This document shows, one piece after another, positions 1 through 9,024 of a stretch of 64,000 bases of DNA (position 1 is its first letter; each line of letters opens with the position of its first letter). The notes below the pieces were generated by a model that saw only the letters and a list, made by a program, of their open reading frames with translations, did no database searches and was not told the origin of the DNA. The stretch covers positions 62,001-126,000 of the forward strand of contig NZ_JACHLI010000016.1 in NCBI RefSeq assembly GCF_014204515.1. The letters are read 5' to 3'. The DNA comes from Pseudomonas nitroreducens. Its GTDB lineage: Bacteria; Pseudomonadota; Gammaproteobacteria; Pseudomonadales; Pseudomonadaceae. The position numbers and the translations under genes were made by a program.

Positions 1-2
1 CC

Positions 3-317
3 GGCTGGTTCACCACCGAGATCGGTCGCCAGCCCTGGGTCGTCTACGGGCTGATGCGCACCAGCGATGCGGTGTCCAACCACAGCGTCACGCAGATGAG
101 CCTGACCCTGGTGATGTTCGTGCTGGTGTACTTCACCCTGTTCGGCGTGGGCATCGGCTACATGATGCGCCTGGTGCGCAAGGGCCCGGTCACCCACGAA
201 GGCCGCGATGTCGCCCACGGTGGCGCGGGCCAGAAACGCACGGCGGCGCGTCCGCTGTCCGCCGCCGAGGAGAACTTCGACGACGATGACACCGCCAGCC
301 CGGCAGGGAGGAACTGA
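3..317 (+). CDS. cioA: Cytochrome bd-type (cyanide-insensitive) quinol oxidase subunit I, 3' fragment
   Basis: The reading frame is open from the window edge to a TGA at 315-317, giving the last 104 residues. The fragment begins GWFTTEIGRQPW, the conserved stretch of subunit I before its last helix; residues about 35-55 form that helix, followed by a polar tail. Subunit I carries the quinol site and haems and reduces O2 in the inner membrane. The gene sits 3 bp upstream of cioB, so both are one operon. CioA rather than an E. coli-type CydA is inferred from the Pseudomonas setting and the DUF2474 gene downstream. The 5' part lies outside the window. Confidence 0.93.
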   Translation, partial: GWFTTEIGRQPWVVYGLMRTSDAVSNHSVTQMSLTLVMFVLVYFTLFGVGIGYMMRLVRKGPVTHEGRDVAHGGAGQKRTAARPLSAAEENFDDDDTASPAGRN

Positions 318-320
318 GCC

Positions 321-1328
321 ATGGGAATCGATCTTCCGTTGATCTGGGCGATCATCATCATTTTCGGGATCATGATGTACGTGGTCATGGACGGCTTCGA
401 CCTGGGGATCGGCATGCTCTATCCGTTCTTCCAGGACGAGGGCGACCGTGACGTGATGATGAACACCGTGGCGCCGGTCTGGGACGGCAACGAGACCTGG
501 CTGGTACTGGGCGGCGCTGCGCTGTTCGGTGCCTTCCCGGTGGCCTACTCGGCCGTGCTCTCGGCGCTCTACCTGCCGCTGATCCTGATGCTCGTCGGGT
601 TGATCTTCCGCGGCGTGGCCTTCGAGTTCCGCTTCAAGGCGCGGGCCAACAAGCGTCACCTGTGGGACAAGTCGTTCATCGTTGGTTCGCTGGTGGCGAC
701 CTTCTTCCAGGGCGTCGCGCTGGGCGCCTTCATCGAGGGCATCCCGGTGGAGAACCGCGCCTTCGCCGGCGGTGCGCTGGACTGGCTGGCGCCGTTCCCG
801 CTGTTCTGCGGCCTCGGCCTGGTGGTTGCCTACAGCCTGCTGGGCTGCACCTGGCTGATCATGAAGACCGAAGGCAAGCTGCAGGAGCGCATGCACGACC
901 TGGCGCGCCCGCTGGCGCTGGTGCTGCTGGCGGTGATCGGCGTGGTCAGCCTGTGGACGCCACTGGCCCACGGCGAGATCGCCCAGCGCTGGTTCAGCCT
1001 GCCGAACCTGTTCTGGTTCCTGCCGGTGCCGCTGCTGGTGTTGCTGACCTTCTACGGCCTGCTGCGCTCGGTGGCGCGCAATGACCACGTGAAGCCATTC
1101 CTGCTCACCCTGGCGCTGATCTTCCTCGGCTACAGCGGGCTGGGCATCAGCCTGTGGCCGAACATCATCCCGCCGTCGATGTCGATCTGGGACGCCGCGG
1201 CGCCGCCGCAGAGCCTGGGCTTCATGCTGGTGGGCGCGCTGTTCATCATCCCCTTCATCCTCGTCTACACCGCGTGGAGCTACTACGTGTTCCGCGGCAA
1301 GGTGAAGCACGGCGACGGCTACCACTAG
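321..1328 (+). CDS. cioB: Cytochrome bd-type (cyanide-insensitive) quinol oxidase subunit II
   Basis: The 335-residue product is normal for CydB/CioB. It opens with a helix followed by VMDGFDLGIG and WDGNETWLV, both diagnostic of subunit II, and has about eight to nine transmembrane segments. Subunit II partners CioA in oxidising ubiquinol with O2; in P. aeruginosa this oxidase works under cyanide and low copper. The start at 321 is 3 bp after the cioA stop and is preceded by GGAGG. Length and motifs look intact. Confidence 0.96.
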   Translation: MGIDLPLIWAIIIIFGIMMYVVMDGFDLGIGMLYPFFQDEGDRDVMMNTVAPVWDGNETWLVLGGAALFGAFPVAYSAVLSALYLPLILMLVGLIFRGVAFEFRFKARANKRHLWDKSFIVGSLVATFFQGVALGAFIEGIPVENRAFAGGALDWLAPFPLFCGLGLVVAYSLLGCTWLIMKTEGKLQERMHDLARPLALVLLAVIGVVSLWTPLAHGEIAQRWFSLPNLFWFLPVPLLVLLTFYGLLRSVARNDHVKPFLLTLALIFLGYSGLGISLWPNIIPPSMSIWDAAAPPQSLGFMLVGALFIIPFILVYTAWSYYVFRGKVKHGDGYH

Positions 1329-1339
1329 AGGTGCGCGCA

Positions 1340-1489
1340 ATGACCCATGAAGAACAGGAGACGGCACCGCTGCACAAGCGACTGGGCTGGCTGGTGCTGA
1401 TCTGGGTGCTGAGTGTCGCCGGCCTGGGCGTGGCGGCCTGGCTGATGCGTCTGTTCATGAGTGCGGCGGGGTTGGGCACGCCGCACTAG
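1340..1489 (+). CDS. CydX-like small subunit of the bd oxidase (DUF2474 type)
   Basis: This 49-residue protein has a charged N-terminus (HKRLGW), one hydrophobic helix at about residues 17-40 and a short tail. It starts 11 bp after cioB behind a weak GAGGTG site. Small one-helix proteins (CydX/CbdX/DUF2474) follow bd-oxidase genes widely and stabilise the haem-bearing complex. Position and topology fit that role, while the exact family rests on recall. A terminator follows, so it is the last gene of the operon. Confidence 0.8.
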   Translation: MTHEEQETAPLHKRLGWLVLIWVLSVAGLGVAAWLMRLFMSAAGLGTPH

Positions 1490-1542
1490 TCCGCGCCTGC
1501 AACGATCCCATCCGGGCGCCGTCCCCCGGCGTCCGTTCCCAC

Positions 1543-1578
1543 ATCCCTCACTGGTGCTTCCAGCGGGGGATTTTTTTT
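1543..1578 (+). terminator. Rho-independent terminator after the cio operon
   Basis: ATCCC...CTGG pairs with CCAG...GGGAT around a TGCTT loop and is followed directly by eight T residues. It lies 54 bp after the last cio gene. Confidence 0.85.
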
Positions 1579-1603
1579 GCGCGAGGATCGGAGGTGGCTC
1601 CAC

Positions 1604-1696
1604 GTAGGAGCGGATTTATCCGCGAATCCGGCCGCCAGGCCGGCCATTGCGGTGTACACCGCTATCGCGGTGATCGCGGAGAAACTCCGCTCCTAC
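1604..1696. repeat. REP-type element, GTAGGAGCGGA family
   Basis: GTAGGAGCGGA at the left end is the reverse complement of TCCGCTCCTAC at the right end, with further internal palindromes (GGCCGCCAGGCCGGCC, CGCGGTGATCGCGG). The same end sequences recur at 9583-9654 and 18462-18533. This is the typical Pseudomonas extragenic palindrome. Confidence 0.8.
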
Positions 1697-1742
1697 AGGG
1701 GCCCCCGCTGGCAGATTTCGTGAGCGGGAGTGGAGGGTTTTT

Positions 1743-1768
1743 CGTAGGAGCGAGCTTGCTCGCGAACC
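1743..1768. repeat. Short REP element (GTAGGAGCGAGCTTGCTCGCGAA)
   Basis: CGAGC TTG GCTCG-type palindrome next to GTAGGAG. A variant of the same family appears inverted at 23390-23413. Confidence 0.75.
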
Positions 1769-1795
1769 GCCCAGCGCCGGAGTAGCCGGTGAGGC

Positions 1796-1881
1796 CCGTA
1801 GGATGGGTGGAGCTTGCGATACCCATCAGCGGTTTCGCGCATCAATCGATGGGTATCGCTTCGCTCCACGCCATCCTACGG
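1796..1881. repeat. Long extragenic inverted repeat
   Basis: CCGTAGGATGG...GGAGC...GATACCCATC on the left pairs with GATGGGTATC...GCTCC...CCATCCTACGG on the right, giving a long imperfect hairpin. With the two elements before it, this fills most of the 449 bp between the cio operon and the MFS gene. I see no gene there. Confidence 0.75.
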
Positions 1882-1938
1882 TAGTGGCATCCGGTGACTG
1901 AAGGAGCGGACTCGGTTCGCGATCAGCTGTGGTAGGAA

Positions 1939-3150
1939 TCAGTGCAACTTGTCGCGCTTGGCCAGGGTGGGGAACAGCTTCATCCACACCCCGGTAACCA
2001 CCAGGGTGCCGACGCCACCCAGCACCACCGCCGGCACGGTGCCGAGCCAGTGGGCGGTGAGGCCGGATTCGAACTCGCCCAGCTGGTTCGAGGCGCCGAT
2101 GAACAGGCCGTTCACCGCGCTGACCCGGCCGCGCATTTCGTCCGGGGTTTCCAGCTGCACGAAGGCGCCGCGGATGACCATGCTGATCATGTCCGCCGCG
2201 CCCAGCACCACCAGCACTGCCAGGGAGAACCAGAACGAAGTCGAGAGGCCGAAGGCGATGGTGGTGACGCCGAAGATCCCCACGGCGGCGAACATGATCC
2301 GCCCGACGTTGCGCTCGATGGGGAAGCGCGCCAGCCAGAACGACATCAGCAGCGCGCCCACCGCCGGCGCCGAGCGCAGCAGGCCCAGGCCCCAGGGACC
2401 GGTGAGCAGGATGTCCTTGGCGAACACCGGCAGCAGCGCGGTGGCGCCGCCCAGCAGCACGGCGAACAGGTCCAGCGAGATGGCGCCGAAGATGTCCGGG
2501 CGGCTGCGGATGAAGCGAATGCCCGCCAGCAGCGATTCCAGCGTGGCCTTGCCCTGGGCGGCTGGCGCCTGGCGCGAGGGCAGGGTAAGCACCAGGGCGC
2601 AGGCGATGAAATACAGCACCGCAGTGGGTGTGTAGACCCAGAAGGCGCCGAAGGCATAGAGGAAGCCGCCGAAGGCCGGCGCCGCGATGGTCGCCGCCTG
2701 CATTGCCGAGGCGGAAGCTGCCACCGCGCGGGGGAACAGCGCGGTGGGCACGATGTTCGGCAGCAGCGCCTGGGTGGTGGGCATCTCGAAGGCCCGCGCG
2801 GTGCCCAGCAGGAAGGCCATCACGAAGATCATCTCGCGGGTCACGTTGTCGGTGCTGGCGCCCACCACCAGCGCCACGGCGATCAGGCCCTGGGCGACCT
2901 GGCAGAGCGAGGCGATGCGCCGGCGGTCGTAGCGATCGGCGACGTGGCCGGTGTGCAGCATGAACAGCACGCGCGGGGTGAACTCCACCAATCCCACCAG
3001 GCCGAGGTCGAGCACGTTGTGGGTCAGCTCGTAGATGTGCCAGCCGATGGCCACGGTGATCATCTGGAACGCGCTGGCGGTACAGACGCGGGCCAGCCAG
3101 AAGGCGAGGAAGGGGCGGTGACGCAGCAGTGACGTGGCTTCGGCGGTCAT
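1939..3150 (-). CDS. MFS transporter of the EntS/MFS_3 type
   Basis: The 403-residue product has about 12 hydrophobic segments and the cytoplasmic loop motif GHVADRYDRRR between helices 2 and 3, typical of major facilitator proteins. The N-terminus LLRHRPFLAFWLARVCT resembles the enterobactin-exporter-like branch, so it probably exports a small molecule by proton antiport. The substrate cannot be read from the sequence. It diverges from the molybdenum hydroxylase operon across 321 bp. In P. aeruginosa, as I recall, a similar transporter gene also borders this operon. No strong ribosome site precedes the ATG. Confidence 0.88.
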   Translation of the reverse strand: MTAEATSLLRHRPFLAFWLARVCTASAFQMITVAIGWHIYELTHNVLDLGLVGLVEFTPRVLFMLHTGHVADRYDRRRIASLCQVAQGLIAVALVVGASTDNVTREMIFVMAFLLGTARAFEMPTTQALLPNIVPTALFPRAVAASASAMQAATIAAPAFGGFLYAFGAFWVYTPTAVLYFIACALVLTLPSRQAPAAQGKATLESLLAGIRFIRSRPDIFGAISLDLFAVLLGGATALLPVFAKDILLTGPWGLGLLRSAPAVGALLMSFWLARFPIERNVGRIMFAAVGIFGVTTIAFGLSTSFWFSLAVLVVLGAADMISMVIRGAFVQLETPDEMRGRVSAVNGLFIGASNQLGEFESGLTAHWLGTVPAVVLGGVGTLVVTGVWMKLFPTLAKRDKLH

Positions 3151-3471
3151 GGGCGGGACTTTGTTAGGAGGCTAAGCAAGGGCTGGCCAGCGTAGCACGG
3201 TGTAACACTTTTCCGCTTGTCGTCGGTGCAATCCGCTATTGGCGAATAGTCTCGATGGGTCGACTAAAATTTGCATCACCGCGACAAGCCGCCCGATTGA
3301 CTTTGCTTCGCGCCATCGAGGTGCGTTAAAGTTGACAGAAGAGTCAGGTTTTTCTGCAGGATCCTTCCCCCGGCGCCATCCCCGAGACGCCCGCGATTGT
3401 GCGGCCTCCGAACTCTCTCCAGCACAGCCAAAAACGACATGGGCGGGCCTTCACCGTCCAGAGGATGAACC
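3151..3471. promoter_or_regulatory. Divergent intergenic region, MFS gene / molybdenum hydroxylase operon
   Basis: 321 bp without a credible gene. It must hold the promoters of both flanking transcripts. TTGACT occurs at 3297-3302 and TTGACA at 3332-3337 on the plus strand, but neither has a well-spaced -10, so no promoter is called. Confidence 0.4.
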
Positions 3472-6303
3472 ATGTCCAACCGTGATATTTCCCGGCGCGC
3501 CTTCCTGCAAGGCGGGCTGATTGCCGGTGTCAGCGTGACCATGGCGCCGCTCGGCAGCCGGGCCTTCGCTGCCCTGATGGAAAACGCCGTCACCGTCTCG
3601 CCCCAGCAGTGGATGGGCCATGACGGCAAGGCGCGCTTCCGTAACGACGCGCTGTCCAAGGTCTGCGGCAACAAGGTGTTCGCCCGCGACATCCGCTCCA
3701 AGGACATGCCCGGCTGGCCGCAGCAGCAGGGCCACGCCATGCTGCTGAAGATCACCAAGGCCGACCGCCTGTTCGCTGGCATCGACCTGTCCTGGCTGGG
3801 CGCCGAGCTGCAGCCGGACCGCATCGTCACCGCCGAGGACCTGAAGAAGGACGGCATCGCCTGGCCCGAAGCCCATTCGCCGGACCCGCTGCTGCCGGTC
3901 GGCCAGGTACCGATGTTCATCGGCCATCCGGTGGCGATCCTGATCTGGAAGGATTTCGAGCGCTATCGCCAGGCCAAGCTCAAGCTGAAGTTCAACGACA
4001 AGGCCATCCGCTACGGCGCCCAGGCGCCGCTGTACCAGCGTGACCCCTACGGCAGCTTCCGTTTCGTGCGCGTGGGCGGCAAGACGCCGTTCGATGACGA
4101 CGAGTTCTCCAGCCTGAAGGACTCGATGCTCTTCCCCACCATCCTCAACCGCAAGCCGGTGTGGACGGCGGAACCCAAGCTGCACGGCGACCTGACCGAG
4201 CAGGGCCTGTTCTACGCCCAGCAGATCAAGCAGCAGATCGACAACCCGCCGGAAAACTGGCTGGTCTTCGAGCAGCGCTACAAGACCCCGTCCATCGAGC
4301 CGGCGGCGCTGGAGCCGGACAACGGCAACGGCTGGTACGACGCCAGCACCGGCAGCCTGCACTTCGTGGTCGCCACCCAGTGCCCGTTCGAAGTGGCCAG
4401 TGAATGCGTGCACATGATCAAGCCGTCGCGCTTCGCGCTGAACAAGCTGAACATGCACCCCGGCTACACCGTGGGTTACGGCTCCAAGGACAACAACATC
4501 TTCGTCTTCTACGCCGCGGTCGCCGCGCTGTATGGCGAAGGTGTACCGGTGCGCCTGGCCAATGACCGCTACGAGCAGTTCCAGAGCGGCATCAAGCGCC
4601 ACCCGTTCGACATCCGCTACCAGCTGGCGGTGGACAAGAACGACCTGAGTTTCAAGATCTTCCGCGCCGACATGAACGTCGACGGCGGCGGCCGCATCAA
4701 CTACAGCCCCTCGGTAGCGGCGGTGGGTGCCACGGCGGCGCAGTCGATCTACTACATGCCGCAGAACGACCTGTCGGTGACCGCCTACCATTCGCGCGGT
4801 GTCGAAGCCGGCTCGATGCGTGGCTACGGCACGCTGCAGAGCATGGCGGCCACCGAGATGATGGTGGACGAAGTCGCCAACATCCTCGGTGTCGACGCCA
4901 TCGAGCTGCGCCGCGTCAACGCCATGAAATCGGGCATGAAGAACACCCAGGGCGCCGTGCCCGCCGGTGCGCTGCGCCTGCATGAAATCCTCGACAAGGC
5001 CGCCGTCCACGACTGGTGGAAGAACCGCGACGCACGCAAGAAGGAAATGGACGCCAAGGACCCGGACCACTGGTACGGCGTCGGCTTCGCCATTACCCAG
5101 AAGGACTTCGGTACCGGTTCCGAATCGCCCATGGCCCACGTCGAATTCGACGCCGACGGCCGCGTGTTCCTGCGCCACATCGGCACCGAGCTGGGCACTG
5201 GCATGTCCACTTCCCAGGCCTTCGTGGTCGGTGACTTCCTCGGCCGCCCGGCGGACGAAGTGCGCACCGCCGAGACCGAGTGGCCGGAGCTGCAACTGAT
5301 CACCAGCGGCAACCCGTATGTGGTCAGCCAGGCCGAGCAGGACGCCGCGCTGCGCAATCCGCGCTGGGTCGCCAAGCTGGCCTCGCCGTCGTCGGCGACC
5401 AACTCGGCCTACTACTTCAGCCACGCCACCCGCGAAGCCTCGCGCGTGCTGTTCAACCACGGCCTGTGGCCGGCGGCGCTGCACCTCTGGGGCAAGGGCC
5501 CGTTCGGTGGTTCGGCCAACCCGCTGGTGGTGCGTCGCGAAGATGCCCACTGGGTCGACGGCAAGCTGACCGCCAACGGCCTGGAGCCGCTGGACTTCGT
5601 GCAACTGGCCAGGACCGCCCACGAGCTGGGCCTGGTCACCGGTGCCAGCGTCCACGGCTTCAACCGCTGGAGCTGGGCGGAAGCCGACTTCGTCATCGAC
5701 GGCGTGCGCGAGCGCCTGCCACTCGACGCGCTGGCGGTGAAGTACGGCGATGGCGCGCCGGGCGCGAAGAAGGCGCAGATGAACAGCGCCGGCTTCCACC
5801 TGCTGGATCGCCAGAACACGGGCTATCCGTCGCCGCAGCTGAACAACGCCATGGTCACCTACTACAGCCCGGTGGCGACCATCGTCGAGTTGAAGGTGAA
5901 CAAGGGCAACGGCGACGTCACCGTGCTCAACCACCACAGCTGGATCGAGTGTGGCCGCGTGCTGGTGCCCGAACTGGTCAAGGGCCAGCTCGAAGGCGGT
6001 GTCGCCATGGGCATCGGCCATGCGCTGCTGGAAGACATGCCGCTGTATGAGGGGGGCCCGGGTGAGGGCGACTGGAACTTCAACCGCTACCGTCTCCCGA
6101 AGGCGAAGGACGTGGCGGTCTGGCAGCAGAGCTCGGAAATCCTTCCGCCGCTCTCGCCCAGCGATCCGTCCAAGGGCATCGCCGAAGTGGTAATGATCCC
6201 GGTGGTCGGCGCCATCGGCAACGCCGTGGCCCACGCCATCGGCAAGCGTGTCCGCGACCTGCCCATCACCCCCGCTCGCATCAAGGAGGCCCTCAATGGC
6301 TAA
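3472..6303 (+). CDS. Molybdenum hydroxylase large subunit, Tat-exported (IorB-like)
   Basis: 943 residues. The N-terminus has a twin-arginine signal (SRRAFLQGG, residues 6-14) with a hydrophobic stretch ending around FAAL, so the cofactor-loaded enzyme should reach the periplasm. The body has the xanthine-dehydrogenase-family molybdopterin-binding architecture. Visible motifs include GSMRGYGTLQ, GTELGTGMSTSQ and, near the end, KGIAEV, whose Glu corresponds to the active-site glutamate. These enzymes hydroxylate aldehydes or N-heterocycles with water as the oxygen donor. The 2Fe-2S subunit (8 bp overlap), cytochrome c and maturation genes follow. The substrate is unknown; isoquinoline oxidoreductase or an aldehyde dehydrogenase are the nearest family descriptions. 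Confidence 0.92.
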   Translation: MSNRDISRRAFLQGGLIAGVSVTMAPLGSRAFAALMENAVTVSPQQWMGHDGKARFRNDALSKVCGNKVFARDIRSKDMPGWPQQQGHAMLLKITKADRLFAGIDLSWLGAELQPDRIVTAEDLKKDGIAWPEAHSPDPLLPVGQVPMFIGHPVAILIWKDFERYRQAKLKLKFNDKAIRYGAQAPLYQRDPYGSFRFVRVGGKTPFDDDEFSSLKDSMLFPTILNRKPVWTAEPKLHGDLTEQGLFYAQQIKQQIDNPPENWLVFEQRYKTPSIEPAALEPDNGNGWYDASTGSLHFVVATQCPFEVASECVHMIKPSRFALNKLNMHPGYTVGYGSKDNNIFVFYAAVAALYGEGVPVRLANDRYEQFQSGIKRHPFDIRYQLAVDKNDLSFKIFRADMNVDGGGRINYSPSVAAVGATAAQSIYYMPQNDLSVTAYHSRGVEAGSMRGYGTLQSMAATEMMVDEVANILGVDAIELRRVNAMKSGMKNTQGAVPAGALRLHEILDKAAVHDWWKNRDARKKEMDAKDPDHWYGVGFAITQKDFGTGSESPMAHVEFDADGRVFLRHIGTELGTGMSTSQAFVVGDFLGRPADEVRTAETEWPELQLITSGNPYVVSQAEQDAALRNPRWVAKLASPSSATNSAYYFSHATREASRVLFNHGLWPAALHLWGKGPFGGSANPLVVRREDAHWVDGKLTANGLEPLDFVQLARTAHELGLVTGASVHGFNRWSWAEADFVIDGVRERLPLDALAVKYGDGAPGAKKAQMNSAGFHLLDRQNTGYPSPQLNNAMVTYYSPVATIVELKVNKGNGDVTVLNHHSWIECGRVLVPELVKGQLEGGVAMGIGHALLEDMPLYEGGPGEGDWNFNRYRLPKAKDVAVWQQSSEILPPLSPSDPSKGIAEVVMIPVVGAIGNAVAHAIGKRVRDLPITPARIKEALNG

Positions 6304-6835
6304 CCGTCCGCTCAACCTGACCATCAATGGTCAAACCGTCGGTCCGGTCGAGGTTCCCGAGGACCTGCCGATGATCGACTACCTGCACGAGTACCAGAAC
6401 CTCACCGGTTCGCGCCTGGGCTGCGGCCAGGGCATCTGCCATGCCTGCGTGGTGATCGTCGACAACCCCGACGGCACCAGCGAGGAAGTGCGCACCTGCA
6501 TCACCGGCGCGCACTACTTCGAAGGCAAGAAGGTGCGCACCATCGAGGGCCACGCCAAGCGTGAGGAAGACGGTTCGGTGAAGGAACTGAACCCGATCCA
6601 GCAGAAGTTCGTCGACCGCTTCGCCTTCCAGTGCAGCTACTGCGCGCCGGGCTTCGTCAACGCCGCCACGGTGCTGGTGGAGAAGGCCCAGCGCCAGCCG
6701 CTGAAGAAGAGCGAGCTGGAATCGACCATCGAGGCGAGCCTCGGCCACCACATCTGTCGCTGCACCGGGTACGTGCGTTACTACGACGCCACCCGTGAAG
6801 TGCTGACCGATCTCGGCCTGGTCAGGGAGGGCTAA
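6296..6835 (+). CDS. 2Fe-2S subunit of the molybdenum hydroxylase (IorA/CoxS-like)
   Basis: 179 residues. The N-terminal plant-type ferredoxin cluster motif (GCGQGICHAC, then C at RTC) is followed by the all-helical second cluster domain with CSYCAPGF and ICRCTGY. Both 2Fe-2S clusters relay electrons from molybdopterin to the cytochrome. The ATG at 6296 is preceded by AAGGAGG at 6284-6290 and overlaps the upstream stop by 8 bp, so I take it over an upstream in-frame ATG at 6248. It has no signal of its own and probably travels with the Tat-targeted large subunit. Confidence 0.93.
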   Translation: MANRPLNLTINGQTVGPVEVPEDLPMIDYLHEYQNLTGSRLGCGQGICHACVVIVDNPDGTSEEVRTCITGAHYFEGKKVRTIEGHAKREEDGSVKELNPIQQKFVDRFAFQCSYCAPGFVNAATVLVEKAQRQPLKKSELESTIEASLGHHICRCTGYVRYYDATREVLTDLGLVREG

Positions 6836-6837
6836 GC

Positions 6838-8049
6838 ATGCAGCGCATTCTTTCCGGCCTCGCGCTGGCTGTCGGTCTCGGCCTGGCGCTCAGCGCACAA
6901 GCCTCTGACCAGGAGCTGATCAAGCGCGGCGAGTACGTCTCCCGGGCCGCCGACTGCATGGCCTGCCACACCGCCGAGGGCGGCGCGCCGTTTGCCGGCG
7001 GCCTGCCGATCCACTCGCCGTTCGGCACCATCTACGGCAGCAACATCACCCCGGACAAGGACTTCGGCATCGGCAACTACAGCGCCGACGAGTTCTTCGC
7101 CGCCCTCACCGAGGGCAAGCGCAAGGACGGCGCCAACCTCTACCCGGCCATGCCCTACACCTCGTACCACCTCATCAAGCGCGAGGACAGCGATGCCCTC
7201 TACGCCTACCTGATGAACCAGACGCCGGTGCACCGCGCCGCTCCGGAAACCAGCCTGAGCTTCCCGTTCAACGTGCGCCTGGGCCTGACCGGCTGGAACA
7301 TGCTCTACGGCAAGAGCGTCCAGCTGGAGAGTGCCGAGGGCAAGAGTGCGGCGTACCAGCGCGGCCAGTACCTGGTGGAAGTGCTCGGCCACTGCGGCGA
7401 GTGCCACACCCCACGCAACCAGATCGGCGCCCTGGAGCAGGACAAACGCCTGAGCGGCGGCCTGCTCAATGGCTACAGCGCCCCCAGCCTGTTGGCCCAG
7501 GACCTCGCCGAGCGCGGCTGGACCGGCGCCGACCTGACCGGCTTCCTCAAGCACGGCATGAGCCCCCAGGGCAGCATGTTCAACGAGATGTTCCCGGTGA
7601 TGCACCTGAGTACCCAGCACCTGGGTGACGAGGACCTGGCGGCCATGTCCACCTACCTGCTGGGCGATCAGCCGCCGCAGGCCAAGGTGGTGCAGACGGT
7701 TGCTCAGGACCAGCTCAGCGACAGCGCCAGGCGCGGCCGCCAGCAGTACCTCAACGTCTGCGCCGGCTGCCACGGCAACGACGGCGAGGGCAAGCCGCAC
7801 ATCGCCGTGGCCATGCAGGGCAACACCACCCTGCGCCTGGCCGATTCGCGCAACCTGGCCAAGGTCATAGTCGAAGGCATCCGCGAGCAGCAGTTCACCG
7901 GTTTCGAGCGCATGCAGCCGATGCCGGGCTTCGCCGACAAGCTCAGTGACGAGCAGCTCACCGACCTCATCAACTACCTGCGCCAGGCCTGGGGTGGCCT
8001 GCCGGGCGACATGGGCGTACAACAGGTCGCTCAGCTGAAGGCGGAGTGA
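6838..8049 (+). CDS. Tri-haem cytochrome c, electron acceptor of the hydroxylase
   Basis: 403 residues with a Sec signal peptide ending near AQA-SDQ (residues 1-22). There are three CxxCH haem sites: CMACH at about residue 40, CGECH near 186 and CAGCH near 307. This is the three-domain layout of membrane-associated alcohol, aldehyde or gluconate dehydrogenase cytochrome subunits. It begins 2 bp after the Fe-S subunit and most likely takes electrons from the cluster to the respiratory chain. The operon has no FAD-binding subunit, consistent with cytochrome rather than NAD as acceptor. Confidence 0.94.
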   Translation: MQRILSGLALAVGLGLALSAQASDQELIKRGEYVSRAADCMACHTAEGGAPFAGGLPIHSPFGTIYGSNITPDKDFGIGNYSADEFFAALTEGKRKDGANLYPAMPYTSYHLIKREDSDALYAYLMNQTPVHRAAPETSLSFPFNVRLGLTGWNMLYGKSVQLESAEGKSAAYQRGQYLVEVLGHCGECHTPRNQIGALEQDKRLSGGLLNGYSAPSLLAQDLAERGWTGADLTGFLKHGMSPQGSMFNEMFPVMHLSTQHLGDEDLAAMSTYLLGDQPPQAKVVQTVAQDQLSDSARRGRQQYLNVCAGCHGNDGEGKPHIAVAMQGNTTLRLADSRNLAKVIVEGIREQQFTGFERMQPMPGFADKLSDEQLTDLINYLRQAWGGLPGDMGVQQVAQLKAE

Positions 8050-8052
8050 GTC

Positions 8053-9024
8053 GTGCAGCATCTTGATCTGCAAGTCGTCCGGCAGGCGCTCCAATGGTCC
8101 AATGCCGGGCAGCGCGTGTGGCTGTGCAGCGTGCTCTTCACCTACGGCTCGGCGCCCCGTGCGCCGGGCTCGCTGCTGGCGGTCAACGCCAGCGGCCAGT
8201 GGGTGGGCTCGCTGTCCGGCGGCTGCGTCGAGGATGACTTCCTCGAACGCGTCGCCGAGGGCGAATTCAGTGAGCCGGTGGTCGTCGTGCGCTACGGCGA
8301 CGGCACCGATACCCGCACGAACATCCGCCTGCCCTGCGGCGGCATTCTCGACGTGCTGGTGGAAAACCTCGCACCCGATTGCGAAGTGCAGGCCCACCTG
8401 CGCGAATTGGAATCGGCGCTGCTCGGCCAGCGTCGCCTGCTGCGCGAAGTGAACCTGCAGGACGGCAGCCGCCGCCTGAGCGACGACCACGAGCACGGCC
8501 CGCGCGTCGAGCGCGATGAAGCCCGCGTACTGCTGCGCGTCGGTGCTGCGCAACGCCTGCTGCTGGCGGGTTACTCCAGCGTCGCGCATTTCTGCGCCGA
8601 GTTCGGCAAGGGCCTGGGCTTCGAGGTGATTCTCTGTGATCCCCGCGAAGAAGCGCTGGACGGCGTGGTGCTGGACGGCATCGAGATCCGCCGTGAACTG
8701 CCGTCGATCTTCATCGCCAACGGCGGCTGCCACGCGGACACCGCCGTGGTTGCCCTGACCCACGATCCGAAGATCGACGACTTGGCGATGCTCGAAGCCG
8801 TGCGCACCGAAGCCTTCTACATCGGCGTGATGGGCTCGCGCACCACCTCCGACAAGCGCCGCGAACGCCTGCACCGCGTCGGTGGCCTGGGCGAGACCGA
8901 GCTGGCGCGCATCCATGCGCCCATCGGCCTCAACCTGGGCAGCAAGACCCCGGCGGAAATCGCCATGGCCGTGCTCGCCGACATCCTCCGCACCCGCAGC
9001 GGCATCGCCCGCGAGGCGCTGTGA
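8053..9024 (+). CDS. XdhC/CoxF-family molybdenum-cofactor maturation protein
   Basis: 323 residues with GTG as start, 3 bp after the cytochrome gene. The N-terminal XdhC domain has GSAPRAPGS and SGGCVEDDF. The C-terminal Rossmann-like domain has YIGVMGSRTTSDKR and IGLNLGSKTPAEIAMAV. XdhC proteins bind the molybdenum cofactor, promote its sulphuration and insert it into the large subunit, so this is the dedicated chaperone of the operon. It overlaps the next gene by 4 bp (GTGA). Confidence 0.9.
   Translation: MQHLDLQVVRQALQWSNAGQRVWLCSVLFTYGSAPRAPGSLLAVNASGQWVGSLSGGCVEDDFLERVAEGEFSEPVVVVRYGDGTDTRTNIRLPCGGILDVLVENLAPDCEVQAHLRELESALLGQRRLLREVNLQDGSRRLSDDHEHGPRVERDEARVLLRVGAAQRLLLAGYSSVAHFCAEFGKGLGFEVILCDPREEALDGVVLDGIEIRRELPSIFIANGGCHADTAVVALTHDPKIDDLAMLEAVRTEAFYIGVMGSRTTSDKRRERLHRVGGLGETELARIHAPIGLNLGSKTPAEIAMAVLADILRTRSGIAREAL

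Noticed and set aside
1604..1881. CRISPR-like array from the cluster of repeats at 1.6-1.9 kb
   Set aside because: The repeats differ in sequence, are palindromic and irregularly spaced; these are REP-type elements and no cas gene is near.
3451..6327. A 958-codon minus-strand open frame opposite the molybdenum hydroxylase gene
   Set aside because: It is low-complexity (His/Arg/Val-rich), has no domain sense and is a typical high-GC shadow of the plus-strand gene with its Tat signal and motifs.
6832..8916. A 694-codon minus-strand open frame opposite the cytochrome c and XdhC genes
   Set aside because: It crosses two well-supported genes, has no ribosome site or domain and is antisense shadow.
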